From positions 23,937-87,936 of the forward strand of contig NZ_JACJTB010000027.1 of the NCBI RefSeq assembly GCF_014698475.1: a stretch of DNA of 64,000 bases, read 5' to 3'. Of the stretch, positions 39,514 through 48,206 are shown piece by piece (position 1 is the first letter of the stretch; each line of letters opens with the position of its first letter). The notes below the pieces were generated by a model. That model was not told the origin of the DNA. It saw only the letters and a program-made list of their open reading frames with translations, and searched no databases. The translations under genes were made by a program, and so were the position numbers. Source of the stretch: Nostoc spongiaeforme FACHB-130 (GTDB taxonomy: Bacteria > Cyanobacteriota > Cyanobacteriia > Cyanobacteriales > Nostocaceae).

Positions 39514-39530
39514 TCGTTAGATGTTACAGA

Positions 39531-39613
39531 TTATTTTTCATGTCGTAGTTAATCAAATCAACCCAGAAATGAAACAGCGCCTTGTCATGCTTGAGGAGAA
39601 GGGATGCTGTTTA
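39531..39613 (+). promoter_or_regulatory. Promoter-like element A, upstream of the ApcA-like gene
   Basis: About 83 bp nearly identical to 42100-42182. It contains TTGTCA (39582-39587), a 17-bp spacer and TGCTGT (39605-39610), which could be -35 and -10 boxes. Conservation extends upstream through GAAATGAAACAGC and AATCAAAT, suggesting shared regulator contacts. Confidence 0.5.
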
Positions 39614-39684
39614 TTGCAGCAATCTTCAATATGCGATCGCCTAACGCATTTTACAACTAATTTAAATCTTTCAGGAGTTCGTCA

Positions 39685-40170
39685 ATGAGTATTATTACCA
39701 AGATGATTCTAAATGCAGATGCAGAGGTTCGCTATCTCACTCCTGGAGAACTAGACCAGATTAATATCTTTGTTAAGAGCAGTCAGCACCGTCTAGAACT
39801 TGTGCAAATTTTAACTCAAAGCCGCGATCGTATTGTTAAGCAAGCTGGAAAGCAACTGTTTCAGAGGTTTCCACGCCTTGTTGCTCCAGGTGGCAATGCC
39901 TACGGCGAAAGTATGACTGCCACCTGCCTGCGCGATATGGATTACTACCTGCGGTTGATTACTTACAGTGTCGCAGCTGGAGATACTACGCCAATTCAAG
40001 AGATCGGGATTGTTGGTGTTCGCCAAATGTACAAATCTCTCGGTACCCCAATTGATGGCGTTGTCGAAAGTATCCGTGCTATGAAGAACATCACTATCTC
40101 AATGTTGTCTGGAGAAGATGCAAGTGTTGTTGGCATTTACTTCGACTACCTAATTACTAATCTGCAATAG
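39685..40170 (+). CDS. Allophycocyanin alpha-like subunit (ApcA paralogue)
   Basis: 161 residues, the same length as ApcA. The chromophore region [20 protein letters not shown] carries Cys81, the phycocyanobilin attachment site, and Asn71. [20 protein letters not shown] matches the ApcA C-terminal half, and FDYLIT ends the protein. ApcA-type subunits form the phycobilisome core. Substitutions at usually constant sites and the lack of a neighbouring apcB suggest a specialised paralogue, not the housekeeping subunit. AGGAG lies 8 bases before the ATG. The OCP gene 2.7 kb downstream is a functional hint, because OCP quenches the allophycocyanin core. Confidence 0.85.
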   Translation: MSIITKMILNADAEVRYLTPGELDQINIFVKSSQHRLELVQILTQSRDRIVKQAGKQLFQRFPRLVAPGGNAYGESMTATCLRDMDYYLRLITYSVAAGDTTPIQEIGIVGVRQMYKSLGTPIDGVVESIRAMKNITISMLSGEDASVVGIYFDYLITNLQ

Positions 40171-40646
40171 GCAGACAATAACAATCAACTGGAGAGCAAT
40201 GTCTAGCGACAAGCCGTTCCGTGTCTATGGGTGTCACAACCCAGATTACGGATAGTCTTGCCTAAATTTTAGAGATGGGGTTTAAGGACTGTTGACTCAA
40301 ACCACTCAACCTTAGTTTACTGAGACTTATTGAGAATTTAATTCGGCTTTATTTTATTGCTGTACCAGATGCAACTCAGAGTCCAAATGAGTCACTATCT
40401 TATATAGGACTCATATTTTATTTTTGACAAAATTCAGTACACTTCTACTCCCTTCTTTCCTATTCCCTCTCTACGCAAATAATTTCTTCAAATCCAACCG
40501 GATTCCTATATTTATCTAGATACTCCTAACTTGAAGAAGCAAGCAACACAGAGCAAGTGGAGAAACAACTAATGACAAATGACAAATTTTCATTTGTCCT
40601 CGTGTACATCGTTCATGATTGCTAGTTACTGGCTAGTACAGTATTC
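40171..40646. other. Intergenic region
   Basis: 476 bp between the ApcA-like gene (+) and a small minus-strand gene (convergent). No gene was seen. Several AT-rich and C/T-rich stretches are present (for example around 40441-40480). Confidence 0.4.
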
Positions 40647-40931
40647 CTAGCAATCTATAATATTGCTTTCTCTTAATTCAACATTTTGCTCAAAAACCAA
40701 TAGCAAATCATTGACAGTTTTTTTGTACTGAAAACCATAATCTAACAAAGCTTGCTTTAAAGTTTTTAACTGAGATTCGTCGATTTGATTCTTGAGGACT
40801 ATCTCAATAGCTTCCTTGTTTACTGTAAAACTAAAATAGTCTTTGAACTGATTATAATCCCAGTTTAATTTTCGGGCTGCATTTAACTCAATAGCAGCTA
40901 ATGTATCATCAAATCTTTTACTTCCAACCAT
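40647..40931 (-). CDS. Hypothetical protein
   Basis: 94 residues starting MVGSKRFDDTLAAIELNAAR, soluble and mixed alpha/beta. Composition is ordinary and codon use is like its neighbours. It interrupts the plus-strand light-stress set on the opposite strand. No family is recognised; the call rests on length and a clean ATG. Confidence 0.45.
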   Translation of the reverse strand: MVGSKRFDDTLAAIELNAARKLNWDYNQFKDYFSFTVNKEAIEIVLKNQIDESQLKTLKQALLDYGFQYKKTVNDLLLVFEQNVELRESNIIDC

Positions 40932-41566
40932 AACTTTGTCTTAGTGTATAAGCTTAACTACATTTTAACAATTACAAGAGAGAAAAAACTCAATCTCAAT
41001 ATTAATGAGAAGTTGAGAAGGACGGCAAGACATTTATATTTAAAAAATCAACCTTTGGATAAATGTATAGAAGGTAATTATAGAGTAATAATTTTTAGTT
41101 AATTTTTCTAAATGCTTATAAGCTATAAACCTGGATGAAAAAGTCGGGGAATTACAAAGATACACTATCTCTATAGCAATACCTTTCCAGGTATTGATGG
41201 AAAAAGTGGAATGCTGCCGATTTAACTTCATGTTGTGAGCGATAATCACCCCAGAATATCAGTGGTAATATTCCTTTTGGAGGTTAATTAGTTTTGCATC
41301 TACAAAATAGACTATTTTATTGAAATCTGTATGAAATTTACTAATTTTATTCATAATAAATGTTGTAAATTTTAGTGTAAGTATCTTATATTTTTGAAGC
41401 ATGATTTGAAGTGATGTCTTTTTAATTAATTTAAAAATATTCGGGAAATTTTTAATACAAATCAGACAAATTATACGCTATTCAAACACTTGCTTAAACA
41501 TGATTTATGACAACAGGGTGTCATACTAAATCTTGTTCACAGATTTCACGCTCCTAGGTAAAACAC
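40932..41566. other. Intergenic region upstream of the fasciclin gene
   Basis: 635 bp, very AT-rich, no gene seen. ATGACA-acaggg-TGTCAT at 41507-41524 is a perfect 6-bp inverted repeat about 43 bp before the fasciclin start and could be a regulator site. Confidence 0.45.
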
Positions 41567-41968
41567 ATGGCTGATATTGTTGATACTGCTATTAATGCTG
41601 GTTCTTTCAGCACCCTAGTAACTGCGGTCAAAGCTGCTGGTCTGGTAGATACTCTTAAAGGAACTGGGCCATTCACCGTCTTTGCACCCACTGATGAAGC
41701 GTTTGCGAAGCTTGCCAAAGGTACAGTAGAGGCATTGCTTCAGGACATTCCCAAGCTCAAAAAAATCCTGACCTATCATGTTGTTTCAGGCAAAGTGATG
41801 GCGGCGGATGTGGTGAAGCTGAAATCAGCTAAAACCGTTGAAGGTGAAGATGTAAAAATTGACGCTTCTAAAGGTGTCAAGATAAACAATGCCACAGTCA
41901 CAACACCAGATGTTGCTGCTGATAATGGTGTAATTCACATCATTGATACAGTTTTGATTCCTGCGTAA
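41567..41968 (+). CDS. Fasciclin (FAS1) domain protein
   Basis: 133 residues, one whole FAS1 domain. The motifs [25 protein letters not shown] and [15 protein letters not shown] are typical. There is no signal peptide, so this copy is probably cytosolic, unlike many adhesion-type relatives. Single-domain cyanobacterial fasciclins often respond to light or oxidative stress. A hairpin follows. Confidence 0.9.
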   Translation: MADIVDTAINAGSFSTLVTAVKAAGLVDTLKGTGPFTVFAPTDEAFAKLAKGTVEALLQDIPKLKKILTYHVVSGKVMAADVVKLKSAKTVEGEDVKIDASKGVKINNATVTTPDVAADNGVIHIIDTVLIPA

Positions 41969-42005
41969 GCAAACGCTTAAATAGGAATAGGAAATAGTAT
42001 CTATA

Positions 42006-42037
42006 GGGCAGTGACTATTTAATAGTCACTGCCCTAT
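42006..42037 (+). terminator. Hairpin after the fasciclin gene
   Basis: AGGGCAGTGACTATT and AATAGTCACTGCCCT form a perfect stem of about 15 bp. The layout and the GCAGTG outer stem resemble the hairpin at 39482-39513, which also precedes a copy of the promoter-like element. Confidence 0.7.
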
Positions 42038-42099
42038 AACTGTCTGATGAATGTTTTTTAATCAAAGAATTTTGAAAGAATTCATCTCTAAAACTTTCC

Positions 42100-42182
42100 T
42101 TACTTTTCATATCGTAATTAATCAAATAAACCAAGAAATGAAACAGCAACTTGTCATGCTGTAGGAGAAAGGATGCTATATT
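42100..42182 (+). promoter_or_regulatory. Promoter-like element B, upstream of the response regulator
   Basis: Near-identical to 39531-39613. TTGTCA (42151-42156), a 17-bp spacer and TGCTAT (42174-42179) fit a sigma-70-type promoter. The -10 box is closer to consensus than in copy A. Confidence 0.5.
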
Positions 42183-42266
42183 CTTGCTCTCTAACAGTTC
42201 ACTCCTTTAGGGAATTACTGAGGGGTTTTAGCAATCGTTGTACATGAAATCTCAATTGGAGTAGTT

Positions 42267-42782
42267 ATGTATCCAAGTAATAGATTTCTGAATAATCTTT
42301 CATTCCTCCAAGGGCTGGAAGTACTTATCGTAGACGATAATGTCGATTTCTGCGATTTGATGACGATCCTGCTGCAACTCTATGGTGTTAAGGTACAACA
42401 AGCGTTTTCAGCCCTGCAAGCTCTGGAGATATTTGAGCAATGGCAACCTTATATCGTCATGAGTGACATTGGTTTGCCAAAGGAAGATGGCTATGCCCTG
42501 ATTCAACAAGTGAAAAGCAAAGCGGAAGAGCGAGGGCAAGTGGTATTAGCCATTGCTGTGACAGGCTACGCCGATGAAAAGATGCGCCAACGTGGTTTGT
42601 CTGCGGGGTTTGACCTATGGTTTACCAAACCTATGGATATTGATGAGTTTCTGGCTGTGCTTGCCTGTTTAGCTATTTGCCAACAGTCTTCATATGCGAT
42701 CGCCCAACAGATTTTAGGTCATGTTTCTGGACATGGTGATTTAAGTCTGGAAATGCTGTTAGAACCATCAGTTTCAAGTTAG
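42267..42782 (+). CDS. Single-domain response regulator
   Basis: 171 residues: one receiver domain (about 16-135) and a short helical tail with no output domain. Key residues are present: VLIVDDNVD acidic pocket, Asp67 in VMSDIGLPKEDG, Thr in AIAVTGYAD and Lys in WFTKPMD. Such proteins relay phosphate or act by protein contact. The OCP gene starts 58 bp after its stop and could share its transcript. Confidence 0.88.
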   Translation: MYPSNRFLNNLSFLQGLEVLIVDDNVDFCDLMTILLQLYGVKVQQAFSALQALEIFEQWQPYIVMSDIGLPKEDGYALIQQVKSKAEERGQVVLAIAVTGYADEKMRQRGLSAGFDLWFTKPMDIDEFLAVLACLAICQQSSYAIAQQILGHVSGHGDLSLEMLLEPSVSS

Positions 42783-42840
42783 CATCACCGTTTTTGAAAC
42801 ACTATCAATTAATGTAATTTCGTTCTGGAGATTTTTAAAA

Positions 42841-43800
42841 ATGTCGTTTACTATCGAGTCTGCACGCTCCATTTTTCCAGGAACTCAAGTTGCTAATGCA
42901 ATTCCCGCGACGGTTGAATCATGCAACCAACTCAGTGCTGAGGATCAGTTGGCTTTACTTTGGTTTGCCTATACCGAGATGGGAGTTACAATCACTCCTG
43001 CTGCTATGGGAGCAGCCAATATGGTCTTCGCAGAAAAAACCTTGACTCAAATCAAGCAGATGCCTGCTAGAGAGCAAACGCAAGTTATGTGCGATCTGGT
43101 TAACCATAGTGATACTCCAATCTGCCGTACATATTCATCTTTCGGCACGAATGTTAAGTTGGGTTTCTGGTATCAGTTAGGCGAGTGGATGAAACAAGGA
43201 ATAGTTGCTCCCATTCCAGAAAGTTATGAACTGTCTGCACAGGCATCAGATGTCCTCCAAGCTATCCGTCAACTGGAAGGGGGTCAGCAACTTACCGTAT
43301 TACAAAATCTTGTTGTCAATATGGGGTATGCCCCAACAGTTAGCACCCAAAAAGTCAAAGAACCTGTGGTTCCTCCTAAAGATATCGCACCCCGAACTAA
43401 GGTCAGCATTGAGGGTATCAACAACTTGACAGTCCTAAGCTATGTGGAGAATATGAACGCCTTTGACTTCCAAGGGGCTGTAGCTTTATTTGCTGAAGAT
43501 GGTGCCCTGCAACCCCCTTTCCAAGAACCAATTGTGGGTCAGGAGAACATCCTCGTCTATATGCGCGAAGAATGCTACGGACTCAAACTCATACCAGAGC
43601 GAGGGGTATCTGAACCAACAGAAGGAGAATTCACCCAGATTAAAGTGACAGGTAAAGTGCAAACTCCCTGGTTTGGTGACAGTGTTGGCATAAATCTAGC
43701 ATGGCGGTTCTTGCTCAATCCGCAAGGCAAGATTTTCTTTGTGGCAATTGACGTGCTAGCAACTCCCCAGGAACTACTTAACATGGGCTTTATCCAGTAG
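42841..43800 (+). CDS. Full-length orange carotenoid protein (OCP paralogue)
   Basis: 319 residues: N-terminal carotenoid domain (about 18-165), linker with EPVVPPKD, and NTF2-like C-terminal domain (190-317). Keto-carotenoid contacts by Synechocystis numbering are kept: Tyr44 (WFAYTEMG), Trp110 (KLGFWYQLG), Tyr201 (LSYVENMNAF) and Trp288 (NLAWRFLL), plus Glu244. Arg155, needed for the inter-domain salt bridge and phycobilisome binding, is Gln here (LTVLQNLVVNMG). It should bind carotenoid, but its quenching may differ. GGAG precedes the ATG. The Rieske gene follows 95 bp later. A paralogue of the OCP2/OCPX sort is possible; subtype is not certain. Confidence 0.92.
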   Translation: MSFTIESARSIFPGTQVANAIPATVESCNQLSAEDQLALLWFAYTEMGVTITPAAMGAANMVFAEKTLTQIKQMPAREQTQVMCDLVNHSDTPICRTYSSFGTNVKLGFWYQLGEWMKQGIVAPIPESYELSAQASDVLQAIRQLEGGQQLTVLQNLVVNMGYAPTVSTQKVKEPVVPPKDIAPRTKVSIEGINNLTVLSYVENMNAFDFQGAVALFAEDGALQPPFQEPIVGQENILVYMREECYGLKLIPERGVSEPTEGEFTQIKVTGKVQTPWFGDSVGINLAWRFLLNPQGKIFFVAIDVLATPQELLNMGFIQ

Positions 43801-43895
43801 AAAAGGTTTGGGGTGTTTTGGGATGTAGACCCGACAAGTTCCTCAATTTGGTTTTCTATAACCATGATGATTAGACTTAAATGCTGGAGGTTTTT

Positions 43896-44252
43896 ATGAA
43901 TTGGGTCAAGGTGCTTGCTCAAGATGCGCTCCCCCAAGATGCGCGGAAGGTGCTGAAAGTGGGTAACTACACGATCTTACTCCTGCATCACAAAGAGCAT
44001 ATCTATGCGATAGATAATGCCTGTCCTCACATGAGGCTGCCTCTGCAAGGTGGCAAAGTAACGGAAGACAATGCAATCGTTTGTCCTTGGCATCATAGTG
44101 CCTTTGACCTCCAAAGTGGAGATGTCAAAGACTGGAGTCCCTGGCCGCCTGGTGTGGGACGAGTTTTGGCTATGGTTTCCAAACAAAAGGCTCTGACAAT
44201 TTTTCCAACCCGCGTAGAAGAAGGTAGTATCTGGGTGGGTCTAGAGGAGTAG
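43896..44252 (+). CDS. Rieske [2Fe-2S] ferredoxin-like protein
   Basis: 118 residues from the ATG at 43896, which follows GGAGG by five bases. A Met 15 bp upstream is less likely because the ribosome-binding site lies inside that extension. The cluster ligands are CPHMRLPL and CPWHHSAFDL (Cys-x-His and Cys-x2-His), with family-like GKVTEDNAIVCPWHHSAF spacing. It is expected to be a soluble electron carrier. It lies directly downstream of OCP and its terminator ends the run, so an OCP-Rieske transcript is likely. Confidence 0.9.
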   Translation: MNWVKVLAQDALPQDARKVLKVGNYTILLLHHKEHIYAIDNACPHMRLPLQGGKVTEDNAIVCPWHHSAFDLQSGDVKDWSPWPPGVGRVLAMVSKQKALTIFPTRVEEGSIWVGLEE

Positions 44253-44316
44253 AGTTGGTAAATACTCTATTAGAAAGGGGCTATTTAGGTAGCAAGCAAC
44301 TCATTTACACCTGCAT

Positions 44317-44355
44317 AACCCTCTGAACCCGCGTGTTTCAGAGGTTTCTTTGTTT
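44317..44355 (+). terminator. Terminator after the OCP-Rieske genes
   Basis: CTCTGAA and TTCAGAG form the stem, extended by AACC/GGTT with one bulge, and TTCTTTGTTTTT follows. The rest of 44253-44582 holds no gene. Confidence 0.75.
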
Positions 44356-44543
44356 TTATCAAGCTCAATTATTAGCAATACTATCTGTTGAACCTTGGGT
44401 GCAACATGAATTAAGGATTGATAGACAAGACCCCATATTTAGTTGCAACACAGTTTTTGGAACTTTTACAAAGGTAAAAATGTTATGAATAAAAAAAGGA
44501 TATTAATAATATCACAAGTGTCCCAATTTAGTAAATAATTTGT

Positions 44544-44549
44544 TATAAT
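44544..44549 (+). promoter_or_regulatory. Consensus -10 box upstream of the 142-residue gene
   Basis: A perfect TATAAT lies 39 bp before the start codon. No good -35 hexamer was seen at the usual spacing, so an activator may be needed. Confidence 0.4.
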
Positions 44550-44582
44550 AATTACATATAACTTAAATACGAGGTCACGCCC

Positions 44583-45011
44583 ATGCGCTACACCGATAAA
44601 GAAGGGAAGATCCTCAACCTTGATGATTGTATGACTGCTGACAGCTTCTTTATGGAAGCTGAGGTGTACATCTGCGAACCATTGGAAATGCATTTTAATA
44701 AAGAAGGAGATTTAAAAGCAGGAAAGAAACCGAACAAAGCGATCGCACATCTTCGTAGTGATGGCAGTGAACTGATCCCCGCTGAAGTTCAAGCGCGTAC
44801 ACATCGAGAAGGCAGTCAATTACTTAATGTACCCCTCGCAACTGGCTACACAGTAGATGATGAGGGAATGATCGATAACTACGCAATTCAGCCTGCTATG
44901 TCCTTGGCAGAATATCCCTCACCAGAACAGCAACAGCGATACATCTTCCAGGGGGCATTAGCTATTGTGTTTGTTGCTCTGATACTGCTAACTGCATTGG
45001 CTGTCAGCTAG
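44583..45011 (+). CDS. Conserved cyanobacterial tail-anchored membrane protein, function unknown
   Basis: 142 residues: a soluble part starting MRYTDKEGKILNLDDCMTAD with PNKAIAHLRSDGSELIPAEV, and one C-terminal membrane span (YIFQGALAIVFVALILLTAL). GAGG lies eight bases before the ATG. I recall similar proteins only from cyanobacteria and give no function. Its position after OCP and Rieske suggests a thylakoid or stress role, but this is inference. Confidence 0.65.
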   Translation: MRYTDKEGKILNLDDCMTADSFFMEAEVYICEPLEMHFNKEGDLKAGKKPNKAIAHLRSDGSELIPAEVQARTHREGSQLLNVPLATGYTVDDEGMIDNYAIQPAMSLAEYPSPEQQQRYIFQGALAIVFVALILLTALAVS

Positions 45012-45741
45012 GTTTAACAATAGCTAGTAGTCTGTCCCGTTAATTTTTGATGCGCTACAATATCCTGGACTTCTCCAAGAAGCCTGGGATCTGACCACCA
45101 CTAACAACTCAGAACTCATGCGATGAACTACTAGTTAAAGTTGTTGCCCAACAATCGGATGCGAATATCGGGCGATAATACAGCGTGGTTCGGAGCGTTT
45201 TTTCTGAGTTATGTTAACAAAAAATGTGATGAATATAGATTTTTCAAAGAAAATTACTAGCTTATTCCTCAGCCCTCAGAAAATCTGGTTTCTTGAAAGA
45301 GGGATGAGTCATTATTTGTAGGTTTTTAGGGCTTACGCAAAACACCTCTCAAACCCTCATTTCTCCATGAACTCCCGAAGTTTGCTCAACGCGGGGAACC
45401 CGCGCACGCAACTTCTCTCTGCACCTCTGTGTTTAGATTTTCCGTAGCCTGTGCGTAAATCCTGGTTTTATTGTAATTCAGGGTTCTGATCTGAAGCGTA
45501 CTGCACTATAGAAATCATATTGGATTTTTAAAATAAATGTAGGATCTGTTAACGATAGCGTAATAAATCTGCCGTAAAGCTTTTGGTGCGTTACGGCTAA
45601 AATTAAGATGACATCTATCGATAGTTAGAAAATATATGAAAATAGGATAAAGTAAATCATCCTATAAGCATGAGGTTTTTATTTATTTTTTTATAGAGAA
45701 TTTTAAAAATTCACCTATTTATTAACGTTGAAAGTGTCACT
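45012..45741. other. Intergenic region (730 bp)
   Basis: No gene seen. It contains a repeat element at 45328-45463 and AT-rich DNA ahead of the next small gene. Confidence 0.45.
45328..45463. repeat. MITE-like repeat with TTACGC ends
   Basis: AGGGCTTACGC at the left and GCGTAAATCCT at the right are inverted copies matching at 9 of 11 positions. The core contains GCGGGGAACCCGCGC. The ends match those of the element at 48139-48206, so both belong to one family. Confidence 0.55.
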
Positions 45742-45987
45742 ATGTTCACCATTGGTGATTATGTGCTGAATCAACAAACGGGTCATCTAGGAAAAGTGAT
45801 TGGTTACGGACAGCAGATTATGAATCATAATATGCAAACCGTAACTCTCAAGGTATTAGTAGCTGAGACTGTTAATTCTCAAAGACGAGAGTTTGTTTTT
45901 GAAGATCAAGTTTCAGCATGGGTAAAGTGGTCAACTGAAACTTATCAGTTCAGGAGTGCTGAGTTGAAAGTGCTGAATGCTGAGTGA
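45742..45987 (+). CDS. Small hypothetical protein, SH3-like
   Basis: 81 residues starting MFTIGDYVLNQQTGHLGKVI, a pattern typical of small SH3- or KOW-like beta-barrels. No catalytic residues stand out. The gene is isolated between two intergenic regions. Confidence 0.5.
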   Translation: MFTIGDYVLNQQTGHLGKVIGYGQQIMNHNMQTVTLKVLVAETVNSQRREFVFEDQVSAWVKWSTETYQFRSAELKVLNAE

Positions 45988-46163
45988 AACCCTATAACTA
46001 AAGTTAGGGGATTGAAATTAGGACTTTAAACCCTATGTCCTGAGTGTAATTAATTTTACTTCTTACTCATTACTCATCACTGTTTCGGTAAAATACAATA
46101 ATAAAAACTCAGAATTCATTATCAACTTTTTAAACATCACGAATGAATAATTAGTTTACCTAG

Positions 46164-46385
46164 ATGACCAAAGGTTCCATATATATGATGCAGGATGTAA
46201 TTTTCTGCCTCCAAGAAGCGGCTGTTGAGATAATATTAAAACCTTCTTCTACATCTAAAAAACTAACCGAATGCTTGATTTCGCCTCCTTGTGGCTGTGC
46301 TAATCCAGGCGAAGAACTCAAATGTGAAGATTGCCCTTATCTTGAGGCTTGTTTGTCTAGGATTAAGCTAGAAACTAGCGAGTAG
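46164..46385 (+). CDS. Small Cys-rich hypothetical protein
   Basis: 73 residues with CGCANPGEELKCEDCPYLEAC in the second half, five Cys that could bind zinc or an iron-sulfur cluster. Two Met codons (residues 8 and 9) are alternative starts. It converges with nagB, only 24 bp apart. No family is recognised. Confidence 0.5.
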   Translation: MTKGSIYMMQDVIFCLQEAAVEIILKPSSTSKKLTECLISPPCGCANPGEELKCEDCPYLEACLSRIKLETSE

Positions 46386-46409
46386 TGCTGGTGATTACAT
46401 CTAGGATTT

Positions 46410-47183
46410 TTAATCCAATAAACTAGCAGAGTCGACATCTAAAAATAAAGTTGCCTGTGATTGACGGCGGAGAATCGATGCCGGACAATCAGTGCTGATT
46501 ATTTGTTGTAACATCTGTTTTACTATCTGGGCTTTGCGTTTTTCTGGTGCTAGGCAGATAATTTTTTTGGCTGTACAAATTAATGGCAGGGTAACAGTAA
46601 AAGCATACTGTGGCACACTGTCAATATTGGGGAAATGACCAGTATTCACTTGTTGTTGGCGATTGACTATATCTAATTTCACCAACTTGACACTATAAGG
46701 ATCATGAAAATTAGCAACATCAGGATCATTAAAAGCTAAGTGTCCATTTTCGCCAATACCTAAGCAACATAAATCTATTGGCTGTGCTTGGAGTAATTGT
46801 GTGTAGCGATCGCATTCAGCTACAGGCTCTAATGTATCACCTTCTATATAATGAAATTCCTGCGGAGTCAGTTTATTTTCTACCCGTTCTCGTAGATAAC
46901 GTCGAAAACTCGCAGGATGATCAGCCGTAATGCCTAAATATTCATCTAAGTGAAATAAAGTAATTTTTGACCAATCTACACCACCCAACTTAATTAACGC
47001 ATCTAGAAATTTGAGTTGGGAATTCCCTGTGGCTAATAAAACAGCAGCTTTACCCTGTTTTGCTAAGATATCCTTTAAATATTTCCTAGTAATTTGTGCA
47101 ACATTCTCAGCCATTTCTGCTTCAGAATTGTAAACTTGCACTTGTAAATCATCAACACGAAAAAAATTTTTGGCAGCAACCAT
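46410..47183 (-). CDS. nagB: Glucosamine-6-phosphate deaminase
   Basis: 257 residues. NagB converts glucosamine-6-phosphate to fructose-6-phosphate and ammonia. Family motifs: LLATGNSQLKFLDAL (phosphate loop), TLFHLDEYLGITADHPASFR with the catalytic Asp, and LCCLGIGENGHLAFNDP. Length fits NagB rather than 6-phosphogluconolactonase, and the DEYLG motif supports this. No other amino-sugar genes are adjacent. The start MVAAKNFFRVDDLQVQ is plausible. Confidence 0.88.
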   Translation of the reverse strand: MVAAKNFFRVDDLQVQVYNSEAEMAENVAQITRKYLKDILAKQGKAAVLLATGNSQLKFLDALIKLGGVDWSKITLFHLDEYLGITADHPASFRRYLRERVENKLTPQEFHYIEGDTLEPVAECDRYTQLLQAQPIDLCCLGIGENGHLAFNDPDVANFHDPYSVKLVKLDIVNRQQQVNTGHFPNIDSVPQYAFTVTLPLICTAKKIICLAPEKRKAQIVKQMLQQIISTDCPASILRRQSQATLFLDVDSASLLD

Positions 47184-47215
47184 TGTGAAGTCTGAAGTGT
47201 GAAGTGTGAAGTCGA

Positions 47216-47339
47216 GTAGGGTGTGTTACGGCAATGTGAGGATTTGAGCGTGACACAAAGTATAAATTTGCCGTAACGCATCACCACTTACCAACAAGAT
47301 AACTGTTAAAACATCCTTTCAGCAGTGTGTCACCCTACT
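47216..47339. repeat. MITE-like repeat with AGTAGGGTG ends
   Basis: AGTAGGGTG (47216-47224) and CACCCTACT (47331-47339) are perfect inverted ends. Inside, TGTTACGGCAA and TTGCCGTAACGCA form a second inverted pair. It sits between nagB and the HAD gene, which are divergent. Confidence 0.6.
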
Positions 47340-47428
47340 TAATTATATGAACTTCTTCCTTTCATACTTCACACTTCTTAAGGTAAACTGTGTAAAGAAA
47401 GTTAATATTTATTTACACTTAAAGAATT

Positions 47429-48109
47429 ATGCTGGCAGCAGTTCTCTTTGACTTAGATGGCACTATTGTCAATACTGATCCGATACATTACCAAGCTTGG
47501 CAGCAAATGTTGGCAGACTACAACATTGAAATAGATGAAAAATTCTACAAATCTCGGATTAGTGGCCGCTTGAATCCAGAAATTGTCAAAGATATTTTGC
47601 CGCAATTATCACCAGCAGAAGGACAGAAATTTGCCGACGATAAAGAAGCATTGTTTCGTGAATTAGCTTCCCATCTGCAACCGTTGAGTGGATTTACTGA
47701 ACTCATAGCTTGGACAGAGACACATCAGCTAAAACGGGCATTAGTCACCAATGCCCCTCGATTGAATGTAGAATTTGTGCTTGAGGTTTTAGAGATTAAA
47801 GAAGCTTTTCATACAGTGATTTTGGCAGAGGATTGCATTGCTGGTAAACCTGATCCTGCACCTTATCAAACTGCTTTAAACAAGTTAAAGATTAACGCAC
47901 AGAAAGCGATCGCACTGGAAGATTCTCCTTCTGGCATTCGTGCGGCTGTTGCGGCTGGTATTCCTACCATTGGTATCGCCTCCACCCACGATCCACAAAA
48001 TCTGCAAACAGTCGGCGCGTTTATGGCAATTCCCGATTTTACCGATTTGCAATTGTGGACGTTTTTAAACTCTTCGACTGAACCAGATTTGAGTGCAATC
48101 AATTTTTAG
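47429..48109 (+). CDS. HAD-superfamily phosphatase, beta-phosphoglucomutase-like
   Basis: 226 residues. HAD motif I is FDLDGTIVNTDPIHYQAW with the nucleophile Asp. Motif II is in LVTNAPRLN. Motif III/IV covers GKPDPAPYQTAL and ALEDSPSGIRAAVAAGIP. The helical cap and the DPIHYQAW segment resemble beta-phosphoglucomutase and related sugar-phosphate phosphatases. The substrate cannot be fixed from sequence. It is divergent from nagB. Confidence 0.88.
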   Translation: MLAAVLFDLDGTIVNTDPIHYQAWQQMLADYNIEIDEKFYKSRISGRLNPEIVKDILPQLSPAEGQKFADDKEALFRELASHLQPLSGFTELIAWTETHQLKRALVTNAPRLNVEFVLEVLEIKEAFHTVILAEDCIAGKPDPAPYQTALNKLKINAQKAIALEDSPSGIRAAVAAGIPTIGIASTHDPQNLQTVGAFMAIPDFTDLQLWTFLNSSTEPDLSAINF

Positions 48110-48138
48110 AGTTTAATTGCTCCTAGCCCCACTTTAAT

Positions 48139-48206
48139 AGGATTTACGCGCAAGCGGCTTCCCGCAGGGTAGAATGCCAAGAAATCGTAGAGTCTGCGTA
48201 AGTTCT
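48139..48206. repeat. Short MITE-like repeat with TTACGC ends
   Basis: AGGATTTACGC (48139-48149) and GCGTAAGTTCT (48196-48206) are inverted ends, the same family as 45328-45463 but only 68 bp long. Its right end overlaps the last bases of the following minus-strand gene. Confidence 0.5.

Noticed and set aside
39569..39688. 39-codon upstream frame ending in a CAATGA overlap with the ApcA-like start
   Set aside because: The same region in the second promoter copy has an early TAG, so conservation is at the DNA level. If TGCTGT is the -10 box, the transcript would start inside this frame.
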